The translations under genes and the position numbers were made by a program. Below, one piece after another: positions 36,401-50,100 of a stretch of DNA of 64,000 bases. The DNA comes from Lingula anatina (taxonomy: Eukaryota; Brachiopoda; Lingulata; Lingulida; Lingulidae): positions 20,666-84,665 of the forward strand of contig NW_019775292.1 of the NCBI RefSeq assembly GCF_001039355.2, written 5' to 3'. A model generated the notes under the pieces. It worked only from the letters and a program-made list of their open reading frames with translations. It had not been told where the DNA came from and made no database searches. Positions within the stretch are counted from its first letter, which is position 1, and each line of letters opens with the position of its first letter.

Positions 36401-37862
36401 TGGCAAAATGTTTTTTAGTGCTGGGACTCTTTCTGGCAGAGATCTTAATAGCATTAAAAATTGTTAGTCAGATATATGTCAGAAGTAAGGAAATTAGTTG
36501 CATTAATTGAAATGTCTGTCATTCTTTATCCTACAACTGCACTAAGAACAAACCTATTTATTTTTTCCTTTTATATAGAATATTTAACCACTCTTGCAAT
36601 GAAAGGCAGTGGACCAATATACATTCCAAAGCCCCAATAGATTTTTTTTGCTTACATCATTACTTGTCAACACACTCTTTTAACCTGTTTTGTGGTTTCA
36701 CTCAAAGCATAGATTGCCTTTGTGAAATCGTGAGGCAACTTATAGAAATCAATCAGTACTCTGGGTCTGGCAAATACAGCACTTTATTGGCTAAATCAGA
36801 TGCTTCAATGTGCTAAATGTCATGGCTTTTTGGAAAGAATAGGCTGTATGCAATAATAAAAAATATTGGCGAGTGAAAACTGAGTTTGGCTCTCTCGGAA
36901 TTAGTAGACGTCTTTTTTTTTTTGGAAAAGAAGGACACTTGAAAAATTTTTTGTCACGAAGTGGCAATGAAGGGCTTTTTAGAAGATGAAAAGCTAAGAA
37001 CTGATTTAATTTGTATTCCAGGACAAATTATGAAGGTTCATTGGCTGAATAGTTATAGGCAAACAACTTGTGTTAAACCTTGTTATTGCAAAAATATGAA
37101 TATTCATTGAAATTTCAGCAGTTTTCCCTTTATCACAATGGTATACCATAACCAAAATTGATGAGAAAATTACAACCTTTTAACCCATTTGCACTTATTA
37201 TTTCATTAAGAAAGTAACTCAGAAATGAGACACTTAGAACTGTAAAACAGGTTTATGGATGGTAATTCTATGAATTGTTTTGCTGTGATGAAGGATGAAG
37301 TGTTCAAATTTCCCAGAAATTGAATTTTTGCTACGTAAAGGTCTAATGCTTACTGTGATTGTTAGATTTTTCTAAAGGTGAGGTCACATGGAAGTCGGAG
37401 GGATTTTATCCCATAATTTTCTGTCAATGGCCTTCTACCTTTCAAATTGAATAAAATTAGTACATTGAACTCAGACAACTGACAGGATATGAGACATTGG
37501 TCATTTTAGAAAAATAGCCAATTAAGAAGTGCCATCTGTGTTCTTCAATAATTGATTAGGTCTTGGCGGTCAAGAGAAAATGTTGGTTTGGCCCCCAACC
37601 AATGTCTAAATTAGATATATCCACATAGTAGAAATCAATGCAGTGAGAGAAGCATTTTTTTGTGCAGACAGAGAACAAACTTATCTGTTACTCCAGAAAT
37701 ATGACTACAGACAGTAGATTGGATAGAGAGTCAGATAGTGGTATCTAGTTTGATCTGATTTCTTGGATTTTCAGTTAATTAAGTTTAAAAGCAGCATGTC
37801 ATAAGTCATTATATGTGAATGATGTCTTCATGTTGAAATTAATATCAAGCATTCATCCACAC

Positions 37863-37943
<81 letters not shown>

Positions 37944-40900
37944 TTAGGTGAATAGATTGATATGGGCATAATCGTTAACACACAAGCAGAAACACGCATA
38001 CACGCACACACCTTTCATGCTTAAATGTGATTGAACAGAGCACAAAATCAGAAACAATTAAACAATTCTTGTTGTTGATGGTAAATTGGCCTTTCTGTAT
38101 CTATTGGTCTGCTGGGTTCCTTATCTGGGCTGACTATATATCTTCACTGTAAGTTACCAGTGGTCTTACTCTTCTTTTAGAGATGTAAATCCTGAGAGTT
38201 AATCCCCTCCTTGGAATTATTAACCAGGTGCAATCATGAGATTCCTTGAATGTTCTACCATACACAAGGTTTTTACCCATGAAATAATACAGGTACACAA
38301 CCCGCACCTCATCTGATAGGAATTTTGGCAATGGGAGAAATGAAATAGTATGTTGAGTAAGGCATGCTTGGAAAAATGTTGTCACAGAATATGTATTTTG
38401 GTTGTGCTACACAACCTTATGGGTTCAATAATCTGATTTTAAACAAAAAAAGAAAAAAAAAATCTGCCGTTAAGTGTTTTTCCTGTCAAATTAATCAGTT
38501 AATGATCAATTCAATATTTTGTAATATTTAGTAAATTTTGAGTATTATTGAATAATTCCTGGAAAAAAAATCAATTTTTTGCATGTGTGTGTATGGCTTT
38601 AATGTATGTATATTAGGTAAGAGTTATCTAATCAACTGATTATTTCAAAACTTCCATTGTTTTCCACCCCAGTGACTCAGCCCTCAAACATGCTAAATGG
38701 TTTCAGAGTGACGACATGACTTTCATTATGCAGCTTATCTGTGGTGTTGAAATAAACCGTAGGAAATCAACAATTACTGGGAATTGATCTTTTTAAATAT
38801 TCACGTATGTTGTTACCACCACTCAAGTTCTAATGAAATAATAACAATGCATACAGCAAGCATTAGGCGCTTGGCCGTATATTGATTTTTGTCAAGGAAG
38901 CCATTAAGGGAGGTCTGTTGACAGGTTTTTCAGCTAATACACTGTGGGTTGGTGCTAATGATATAATATTACCAAAACTAAACAGCTGTGACGTTCGCAT
39001 CAACACTGATTGATTTAGTTGAAGTTGCATCAAGTAGTTTCCTATTTCATGGTCTTATCATCTCTAAACACCATTGTGTATACAAGCTGTAAAATAATTA
39101 TTCTCTAGGAGCGGTTCCTGAGTAACAGAAGAACCTACCATATGCTTTTCTATGCAATGAAATTCTGGGTTTACATATTTCAGCTATCAGTTTTTGTGAT
39201 TGAAAACCATAGGGAGAGCTATATTGAACAAAGGCCATAAACAGACATTTTTTTGAATCAAGAATTGAAACGTGAAAAATTAAAGTTTGGAATATTTTGT
39301 TTTTTATCAATTAAATATTTTGTGCTCATTATTAAACTAGCTGAAAGTATTAAAATGAAATGTAAAATATGCCAGTGCTGAATTTTTTTGTAAGAATGTT
39401 GTATGCTATAAAAAGAATTTTTATTTTATTATTTTTTTAGTGTAATCGTGATTTCTTATGTATTTAAGAAGCATTTCTGGCCAGCAGATAGTATATTGAG
39501 TCACATAAATGGCACCTCATGGCTTAGGGATATTTTGTATTGACAATAATTGCGACAATTTCTAGTTCTCTCAGCGGACAGATTTATTCAGCATTAAGTA
39601 TGATTGTTTTCCTTCTCCACAGATGCTATTTGAAAATCATGACGGTTGAAAATTGCACTCGGGTGGTAATCAATTATTGTGGAACAACGTAAAGTACGTT
39701 GTCCATGCTTTCTCAACCTTGACCATGGTTCAGATAAAACCTCATAAGCCCTATCCCCCAGGATTTATTCCTCTCGGAAACGGAAGCCGGTGTTTCTTTG
39801 AGTATTCTTTTCCACATTAGTTAGGTATTGATTTTACATGGCCGCCAGATCTTGACAGGCAATGGCCTGCAGCTTTCATTAGATCAAGCCAAGTCTGCTG
39901 GTATTTATACTGATAATGCTCTCAGAATAGAAAGATAATAAGTAGTTATTTTCTATGTGTGGGAAGTACACAGAGTGAAGGGGCAATGAATATTTATAGT
40001 GTTTGGCCAAAGATTTTCCCAGAGCTACCTGGTCACAATGAATTAGTGCCATTAGAAACATGTCCTGTAAAGCTGAAGAAAGAATGTCCACATACATCTA
40101 TATCTATATATTATATATGTGACACCCTTTGAAAATTTATATTTTATCTACACTTATTTGTCTGTACCTGTAGATTTAATGATGGCTAATTATGGTCACA
40201 ATTGTGGAGCTACCACCTTAAATGGGGTGGCATTTGGAGCCCAAGTACCCCTCCACCCTGGGGAATGACACTGGTTAATATTCTCCCCCCCCCCCATACC
40301 AATGTTTATTTGAACTACCCTCCTCCCCCCCTTTTCCACAGCAGAACACCAGATATATATTTTCACTGCATTACTAAACATTTACCTAACATCACTGCAT
40401 GTTGTCTGCATATGAAAAAATATTCCTAACAAAGTGAAGTGATTATAATAATGTGGAATGTATGCACCATCTCCATGGAGATTAATAGACAAAAAAAGCA
40501 TAGGAACAATTGGCTTTGATCGTTGTGGAAACTGTAACATGATGCAAGGTGGCCTAGCTTGTAGTTGCTTTCCTGACTAATTTTGTATCTCTGAGGAGAT
40601 GCTGATGGCAAGTTTCTTTGAGTCATGGCGTTGTGGCGGGTGTTGGACTCTGTGGCTTGGCATGTTGTTAGCAAATGACACAAATCGGGAGCATTGCAAT
40701 GAAATAAATAATTGATGATTTTTCTCTACTTTGTATGATAATGGTATTACAAGTTGCAATGAGGTGGACTGTTGATATGGACTAATAAGAATGGTTAATA
40801 TTTCAAAGTGAAAAAAAAAATAAATAGAAGTATGTTGATTTCTTTATACTTACTATGTTAATGTATTTATTTAGTAATCAAAATTGGTAACATTCTGTTA

Positions 40901-43900
40901 TAGATAATTGCTTCTTTTCCCTGAAGTAATTTCACTGTCTCTGTCTGTCTTTCTATTCATCTGTGTTTACACAATCTATTTATACATACGTATACATACA
41001 TACATATAGATTTGAGGTTAAAGTGATGTATTAAAGTGAATTATGCAATTATTATGTATACAGTTTTCCTACTTTCAGAATCGAGGAAGGAGGAGGCATC
41101 AAAAAAAGAGAGTGTTGACAAAAAAAGCAACAAAGAAGAAAGCACCAAGAAAGATGTACCTAAACCAAGTGAGATTAAAATGGCTAACAAAAAGTCTGTG
41201 AAGAAAGATCTAGAATTTCAAAAGCCTAATGAAGTACACATAGAATCACATACAGTTGATCTTCATTCTGTGGAGGAAGAAAAGACATCTGACCACCATC
41301 GACATAACAAGCACCATTCCAAAAAAGATGACACAAAGTCTAAGAAAAAGGAAAAGAAGGAGAAAAACAATAAGGACTCTGTAGAAAAGGTCCATCACGA
41401 CAGCCCCAAAGATCAGCCCTCACTTTCGTTGAAAATGAACAAGATGCTGAAAGAGCAGAAAATGGAAAAAGCTCAAGCGAAAGACTTTGCTGTAGTCTAT
41501 GCTGTCTGTACAGAAGAAGACTACAAGAGCTTCAAAGATGCTGTAGTGAAATATCATTGCAAAAGGATGGAAATAGACTGCAAAAACAGTAAGTGTGTTA
41601 GGTGTGCCAATATGAGTGGGAAAATGTGTTGGTTGTAACTGTGTGATAGCTGACATTGGATTTTTTGCGCACACAATTGTGAAATTTTCTTTTTAATTAA
41701 ATATTATAATATGAAATTTTGATATCAGTAGTAGCAGCATGGTTCAGATCTGTTGTGCTTTTTGTATTTAAAACAAAATTTGAAATGGACCTTATATAAA
41801 AAATGGTGATAACAACTTAAGCAAAATTCAGACTAAGCCTTTATGCTAGAAATTAAGTCCTTCATAAGCCAAATAATTACATCAGCAATGTCTAATGCAG
41901 TTATAAAATCATTTCTTTTTTGCTTATCCTGCTAGTTCCTTTAAATCAAAAATTTGTTTCATGTTTTTTTTCTCTATAATATTGATCATCATTTTTCTAC
42001 AGCTATATACAATTATTTGCAGGAAAACAGTTGCTTGGTAACTTGATGTTTGCTTATTATGACGCCGACTTAGATGGCGTCTTAGTGGAAAGTGAACTGG
42101 CAGCCATTCACAAGAGGGATAGTCTGGACAGTCTGACTGACAGTGGCTGTAAACTGACCGACCTCCTGGTATTTGACAACAAGGACAGCAAGGCACATGA
42201 AATGTCGAATGCAGAGTTTTTTACAGCTTTTGGTAAGTCCATGTGAACATGTATGCGTGTGTGTTTATGAACAGAAATTTTATGTTTGCTGAAAAATGTG
42301 GTTTGAACAAGGTAAAACATAAAAAAGGAAATAATAGATAAATATGACACACAAAGATGCACGCACATGCACACACACACTCAGTGTGTGTAAGAGAGAG
42401 AGAGAGAGAGAGGTACTTAATGTGTATCCTTCTATTAGTAATCATATTTCATTATTCAGCCCAGCCTGATATCACAGTGGTATTTTTGTATTCTCTTATC
42501 CATCAGCATGCCATTAACTGACTACATCATGCTTTGGTATTGATTCCAAGAACTTGTTTAAGATGGGTTTCTCAGGAGAGGCCTTGCCTGAACTTTACAT
42601 TGATCTTAAAGGTGAACAGTCTGTTTTTTGTTTTTTTTCTTTTTCTTGAGCTTTTGACCAATGTTGTATGTTCATATTTGTGTAGTTTAAGCCTGCACAT
42701 ATCATTCAAGAGAACAAGTGTACAAATCAGACAGCAATGTTTGAGTAGGACCAATAAAAAAAAAAAGTAATAAAAAAAGCAAATTCACAAATTACAGGGA
42801 ATTGATTTTTGCATCATGTGTGCGTGAAACATTCTTCTTGCTTTGCGTGAAGTTAGAATACCTTCAACAGGGAGTAAATTGAATCAGAAGTGCAGAGATG
42901 AGATGCAGTGGCAAGATTGACAAGCCTGTCGCCATAAATTGATTATTTTGAAAGCAATTTTAATGTTGCCTGGAAATTGCAAGTTCCTGGTGGTAGAGAT
43001 AAATAATGTGATTAACAGTCACATAGCAAAAATCATGATGAGCACAGTGCCTGCTTTGATTAGAACAACAGTTCTAGGATGCATAATTTTGAGATAAAGC
43101 AAATATTTGTAAGATATTGGCATTTTAATGAAAGAAATTATGCATTAGCGTCATGTTACAGTTTGGGTAAATAGTAGGTAATGGAAATAAATCTACATCT
43201 ATTTCCTTAGAGTGCCTTATATGGAAAATAAAAAAAAATTGATTGAAAAAAAATTTATTCTCTCTCCAAAGTGTAAGATGGTTGGAAAAACCAGTAAAAG
43301 GTGTCTGCATCTGCACAGAACACAAGGAGACACAATGTGGCCATATTCATATGCCTCTTATTTGGGGACTTAAAATTTTTGGTACTTTAATTCAGGACTA
43401 ATCTGTTCTAAATCAATGAGATAAGGAACCTTTTGGTCTCCGACATTTTTTATCTGTTTTTCCGACATTTTTTATCTGTAAAACAAGCACAACATAGTAT
43501 TGTAGTTGACTATGTATATGTACTTCTTAATCAGGGGCGGATTCAGAGATATTTTCTGACAGTCTTCCAAATTATCTTTGTTGATCCATTGTTCATTTTT
43601 GACCGTCTTCCGACAGAAAAAATTAGATACCCGTCAATGTAAACTTGAAAATCTGACCGTCTTCCAGAAGACCCAGAAGACAGCCTAAATCCACCCCTGT
43701 TAATTATCATGGGTCATAGTTGACTAAAGATGTTTGTCCTAAAGTTGAGACCAGCTATCAGTCTACAGTTCTCCTATGAAACAGTCTTGTTAGTACATGA
43801 TGTACAGTAGAGGAGAGAGGCTGTGGATATCATCAGGATGGCTCACAGTTACTGAGTCATTGAGGAGATCTATTACTCAGCTAACATCATGTATCATTCC

Positions 43901-45563
43901 TTGCAGGCCAAACTGATAGGAGACTTATTGAATTGGCTGGAGTTCTATGCTTAGATCTTCTCAACATTATGTCTTGGATTCAGCTTTGATAACTAAATTG
44001 ACCAGAGGTTTTTCTTGACTTAATTCACCCTCCTCAACATGATAATTCCATATTTTGATCTGACAAGATTTACACACCATGATGTCCTAATTTCAGGCTC
44101 ATTACTAGCTAACAAGATAGCTCGATGCAGCATTTTAATTCATAGTGCTCCTTTCATAAGCGGAGATCTAAATCATTCAATTTCCTTCACTGAATGCGAA
44201 TATCATGAGTTTTTGTCATTCTTGGAAATCCATTTGATGCCCAGTAGAATTTGGAGGGTGATTATTTTATACTAAGCATGGTTTAAATGTCATAGTCCAT
44301 TTTCTCATCACATATATTAGAACAACACATGGAGCCCCAGGGAAGCACATTAGCAGTGTGTTCAGGGGACAGATTTTCTTGGAAAATATTTTACTTGCCC
44401 TTTGTGAACATCTCTGAATTTGTTAGATTTTAGTTTACAGAGAGTAGGGCAACTGTATGTTAATACATTTCACCATGATAACACTTTAACACAGGGAGTT
44501 GCCGTCATGACAGTACTAAAACTGCATAGAACTATTGTTGGACATTGTATTAACAATAGAATAACACTTAGATTGGAGTCTGTCATAAATAATATGTACA
44601 TTAATAATATGATTAGGATGTGTAGATATGACAGTTCTATAAATTTAACTGTTATTATGTTAACTTTTAGACCACTGTAAGCCCCAGAGATTTCTGGAAT
44701 GCGGAAAGTGAAAGTTATTTCCCAGTTTTGTTTAGAACTCAGGGTTGTACCCCTGGGAACCCCATTTGGCTGTGTCACCAGGACGTGGGTGAACATAATA
44801 TCACATTGTTAAATTTGATAAAGATTTTCTTTGGAACATGTGGTTTTTTTAACAGAAATTGCCTTAAAAAAGACTTGGAATTTGGGGACCACAATATGAT
44901 GCGGTCTATAGGTTAAAGGATGCTGTTTTTGAAAAAAAATATGATTTAGATTGAAGGATACTATGATCAGAATACTTACGATTAATTAAGTATTCTGATA
45001 TACTTTAGCATTAAGATTGGCTTCTTTGCTTAAATTCCACTAAACGGATGAGAACATAAGATGATAAATTGGCCCTTTTTTTCCTGGCAGTTTTGATAAA
45101 AACTGAACACCTGGGAATGAATCGACCAACAGATGTTTATGAATGATCATTTGTTATTAAGCACATTGCATCCCTTCAGGGTAAAGGTTCTAGGTAGTAT
45201 TTTTAGAGCATCCGTAGCATTTGCCTTGCAAGAATTCTACTAATTTCTTACGGCAAATTAAAAACAGCAGCTGATTTGGAAAAAGTGCTTCGCTACTAAC
45301 AAATAAAACATTTGCCTTGCAAGAATTCTACTAATTTCTTACGGCAAATTAAAAAACAGCAGCTGATTTGGAAAAAGTGCTTCGCTACTAACAAATAAAA
45401 CATACGTGGAAGCTACTTCATTTGTTGAAGACCGAGAGAACACATGTAATTTTGATTTATAGAACTTTGTAATTTACTGTTATTTACAGTTGATTAGATT
45501 AAAGGAATTTATAATTATGTTATTAAAATTAGCAATGTGCTTTACTTTGTATAGAGGTCACAA

Positions 45564-45606
<43 letters not shown>

Positions 45607-47089
45607 AAAGAGCAAGATTTCACAAGAAATGTTTGCAGTTGGAAACCTAAGCAAGGAGCAATGACTCACCATTGATTGTAAATCTGTCCAAAAAGTAGCA
45701 ATAAAGATTTTGGTTAATGAAACAGGAGTAGTAGGAGATAAATATGCCTACAACTTGAGATGTTTTGGGCACATCTAAACAGAGAATAATACACATCATT
45801 GGCTGTTCTAGTATGGGATTTCTTGGAGATTTTTATGGCAATTACCTCTCTGAATGACCCAGAGTTTCAGTGATTGCAGGAAATTAACCTGTGTTATCAG
45901 CTTGGCTTGTTTCCTGGAAGCTATCAAACACATAATGGAGATAGGGCTTTCATAATCTTTGAAACCCAGGATGCCACTTACAGATGTTTACCAGAAAATA
46001 AGCATATTAATTTTTGGAAATTTGTTTCAAAATAAAAGGAATTATAGTCTCAAAGTATACAAATTGACTCTAATTACAAGATCCTCATTTCAGTAACCCT
46101 TTCCCTTCAAGTTTCATTTGAGCAACAGACAAGAAGTTTGCATACAGAGAAGTGGGTTACGAGTAGGATGTCTCAGATTATGTAGCCCATCTTTGCAAAA
46201 AGTTGATGGGCCCTGCATTAGAAGTGCCTCCTTCTGGTGGCCAGTTGGCAGGCGGCTTGGGCTGAGAGTGAGTGGTTAAGGTGGTGTCCGGTCTCAAATA
46301 GTGTTGGTTAATGTTTCTCCATTCTCTAGAGACCCATCTATTATTTATATTCAAAGCATTGATTTCCATGGATAATACTTCCAGGGAAGCAAATATGTAT
46401 TTTCATTAATAGTTTACTGACAAAATGATAAAGCGACTTTAGTCACATTGCATTGATCAATTTCCCTTCCATTCAGTTTTCATCCTACTTTTTATCTTTC
46501 TGTTACCCTTTTTGAACATATATCAGCTTCTTACCTTTGAAGCTGTAAAATCCATTAGCTGTAGCCATAATGAGAGAGATAACTGTGTGGGTTATCTGAA
46601 ATGAAAGACGCATTAGTGCATAGACACATTAATAGTTAGCCTTGGTTGCCATGGAAACGGAAATTATTCCAGCTTCTAAGATGTGGTCTGATCAAAGTTG
46701 AAGTGGTGCTTTTGTGAGAATTATATTCAGCTCACAAAAGGAGCAAGTTGTTTTTATCCCTGGTGGCATTTGGAAGCATGATGTGGAATGTATTGTCATT
46801 CCAGAACAGCATTATTCACTCAGTTATATTGTGACCATTTTTCATGTCCATGATGATTTCTCATAAAGTAGTATTGAAATACAACCACTGTAGGTCATTA
46901 GACTGCTGTGGTAATCTAAAATGAGATTATATGTTACCTTGGAAAAATATTACTCACCTGTGACTATTTTTAATTATAAATTTCTGTTTAAACACGCAGA
47001 TCGAATGCATTTTTCTTATTCATAATTGATACACTTTGAATCATGGTCTAGCTGTCTACATAGGTCTGCCATGGGCTTACTCAGCACTT

Positions 47090-47137
<48 letters not shown>

Positions 47138-50100
47138 AGCAGATTATAAATGAACAGAGTTGGAAGTGTTGTGGTTGTCAAGTTTTCTCAAATGTAGAGA
47201 CTGGGGTAGAGTTAACACTCACCCATTTAGCCAAATGCTAAAAATGACTTCAATTGGCTAAGCAAAAAGGGCTTGATATGACTTGTTTTAGCAAATTATA
47301 ACCATTTGGATAACAAATTGACAAAAAAAGTGGTGATTTGGCTAAGCGAAAAAAATTGCTAGTGCCACCCCAGAGAGACACAATGTTCTTTCTTTTTCTT
47401 TCTCTCCCTCTCTTCCTCCTCTCTCCCTCTCTTTCTGTGACATGACATGGAGGCATTGCAATGACACTCTATACACAAATCTTTTTCATTCTTCTTTATT
47501 TTGAGCAAATGCCTGCTTGGAGCATTGTATTTGTAAGCCCACTCAATCTTGTAACCACTAGAATTTTTTTACCTTTATTTGTGTGAGAAGAGTCGTCAGA
47601 GTCTGGAAGTCCATCAATAGATTTAAAATAACTGTACATATTACAACAGGATGTCTTATAATCTGCATAAACCTTTAGAACAAGTGTTTTTCATGTTTTA
47701 GACAATAAAATAACACCAAATATACATAATAGGGAATCTACAGTCAAATATTAGATTACAGAGAAAATAGGTTGGCACTCTTTACTCTTCTACATTGGCT
47801 GCCTTGTCAAAATTGATACTTGATAATCTGCAGTCTTTTCATATAATTAGATCAGACGGGAGAAATACGACTTGGATTTCTAACCTCCAGAGAATATGGC
47901 TTAATTTAACCTTTGAATCATTAAGTTTGCACTTGATTCCTTTGGAGTCTTTCTAATGTGGTTTTCTTGAAATTACCACAAGTATATATTTAAGTTATCA
48001 AATCATGCACATTTGTCAAGTTAAGTCTGGGTTATATTACAAAAGGAGCACATTTTTTCGCTTTGGCCCTTACTTAAATTGTACTGAATTCACATGAAAA
48101 AAAAGAGCAATGGTACTTACGCTGTGTTTTCATAAATTAACTGTACTGTATTGTTTTAATTATTTTCTTATAACTACGGGCCTTGCTCCTTTGTTTAGCC
48201 TAGAAGATACTAGTATTTGCTTCTCAGAAATTGATATTGCACACTGCATTTGACCTGTGCTCTTGGTTTTATTGTTGAAAAAATGTTTCTTGGACTGGTT
48301 CCATAGAATACTTTCTGGCCGAGAGTTAAGAGTGAAATATTGGCCTTTTACTGACCTTTTTGTTTCAGTTTTATATAAAACAGCCTGATTATGTGACCAG
48401 TTTCTCTATTTAATGTCGGACTTATTTGAGATTTCTTATCCAGATGTTTTACATAAGAAGAAAATATGCTTGTAAAATATGCTGTATAAAATATGCTTGA
48501 TATGTTCACAGACATTCCAACAGTCCACTTGGACGAGGACATGAAGACGTTCACATATCAGGCATCTGTTGGGGACAAGAATGGACTACAGCTGAAGTGT
48601 GGTATCCAGGGTGCCAGGGATATCATATGGAAGAGAAATGGTGTGGATCTAAAGAAATCTACTATAGAAGATGTTGAGGTGAGTTGAGATTTGTTACACC
48701 TAACACATTATTAAGACTCACTGTCACACGTTTAACACACTGTCACATTTTACACACTATCACATTTAACACTCTTCTGCTGAATAGTAGGCCCCAGTTT
48801 TACAAAGGTACATTAGTCCAAATACTTTTAAAAACTTAAAAGATCTGTGTACATATCAGAATTACTTAATTTGGCTCATCTCAAGCCCAATTCAACCCAA
48901 GCTTGATCCAGGTAGTCAATCAACAAAAACAAAACAGCATAAAAAAATCTAAACACAATTCAGTTAGTATAGCCCAAAAATTGTATTTTATCTCACAGGT
49001 TCTCCAGGACCACAGCTTGTATATAGGGGCAGTGGGTCTCCACCACATGGGCAACTATAGCTGTCTGGACTGGACATATAAGGGGATTGTACAGACACAT
49101 GTCCTTAAGGTCCAAGGTAGATCTTTTATTTCTTTTTGATATAATATTCAAAATGTAAACTACTCCCCCATGGAAAAAAAAAAAGAATTACACACAGTGT
49201 AATTTATTAATTTTACACAGGTGGTAGAGTATGTAAAAGGGTACAGATTTTAATCCTTTTTATAAGATTCACTTCCACAGATTATAACAAGTACATTGAT
49301 GTACATTTCAACAGCACTATGGTTGATTCTTATAAGTCAAGAAAAATGTTAAAAACTTTAGCTGTATGAGTTTAGACATTTTCAAAGTAATATATTCATA
49401 CACTTTTTTGTTCTGAGATAGCTCATATATACCCTTAGTACTGTTATTATATATAGCTATATTTTAGGACTATAAAACAGTGAGAAAAATTATTTCATTT
49501 TATCAAAGTAAAGTATTTTTGCCCATTCTTTGTATTGTATTCATTGAATTGATTTAAAGCACTTGTTTTTTATATATTCTAAATACTATACTTGTTATAT
49601 TCTGATCTAGCTGCCCCAGAGGTACAGGTGACACCATCTACACAGTACTACAGAGCAGGCTCTTCCATTAGTATTAAGTGTCACGCTGACGGTATCCCAT
49701 CACCTGTCCTCTCCTGGGAGGTTAACGAGACGCCAATTATACTGGATCCAGAACACAAACATTATGCTACATTTTGTAAGGAGACTTGAGTGTTGTCATT
49801 TGCCTGTGAAAAATAATTTTCATCTATTTAATTGTCGATTTTCCTGGATTAAAACATATTTTGTGCATCTTTTTTTGTTTATAACTTAGATGGCCATAAT
49901 GCAAATGTATTTTGAAATGTTCAAAAGACACATTATTTACTAAATAACATACAATTTTCCCTGTAGTTGTTAGATCCAATCTTATTCTCTTCCAGATAAT
50001 AACCAAACCCTACAAATCAGCAAGGCAGATGCCACCAAGGACACAGGAGCCTACAAGTGTCTGGCCAAGAACTCTGCTGGACAGGGACAAGACATAGCCA

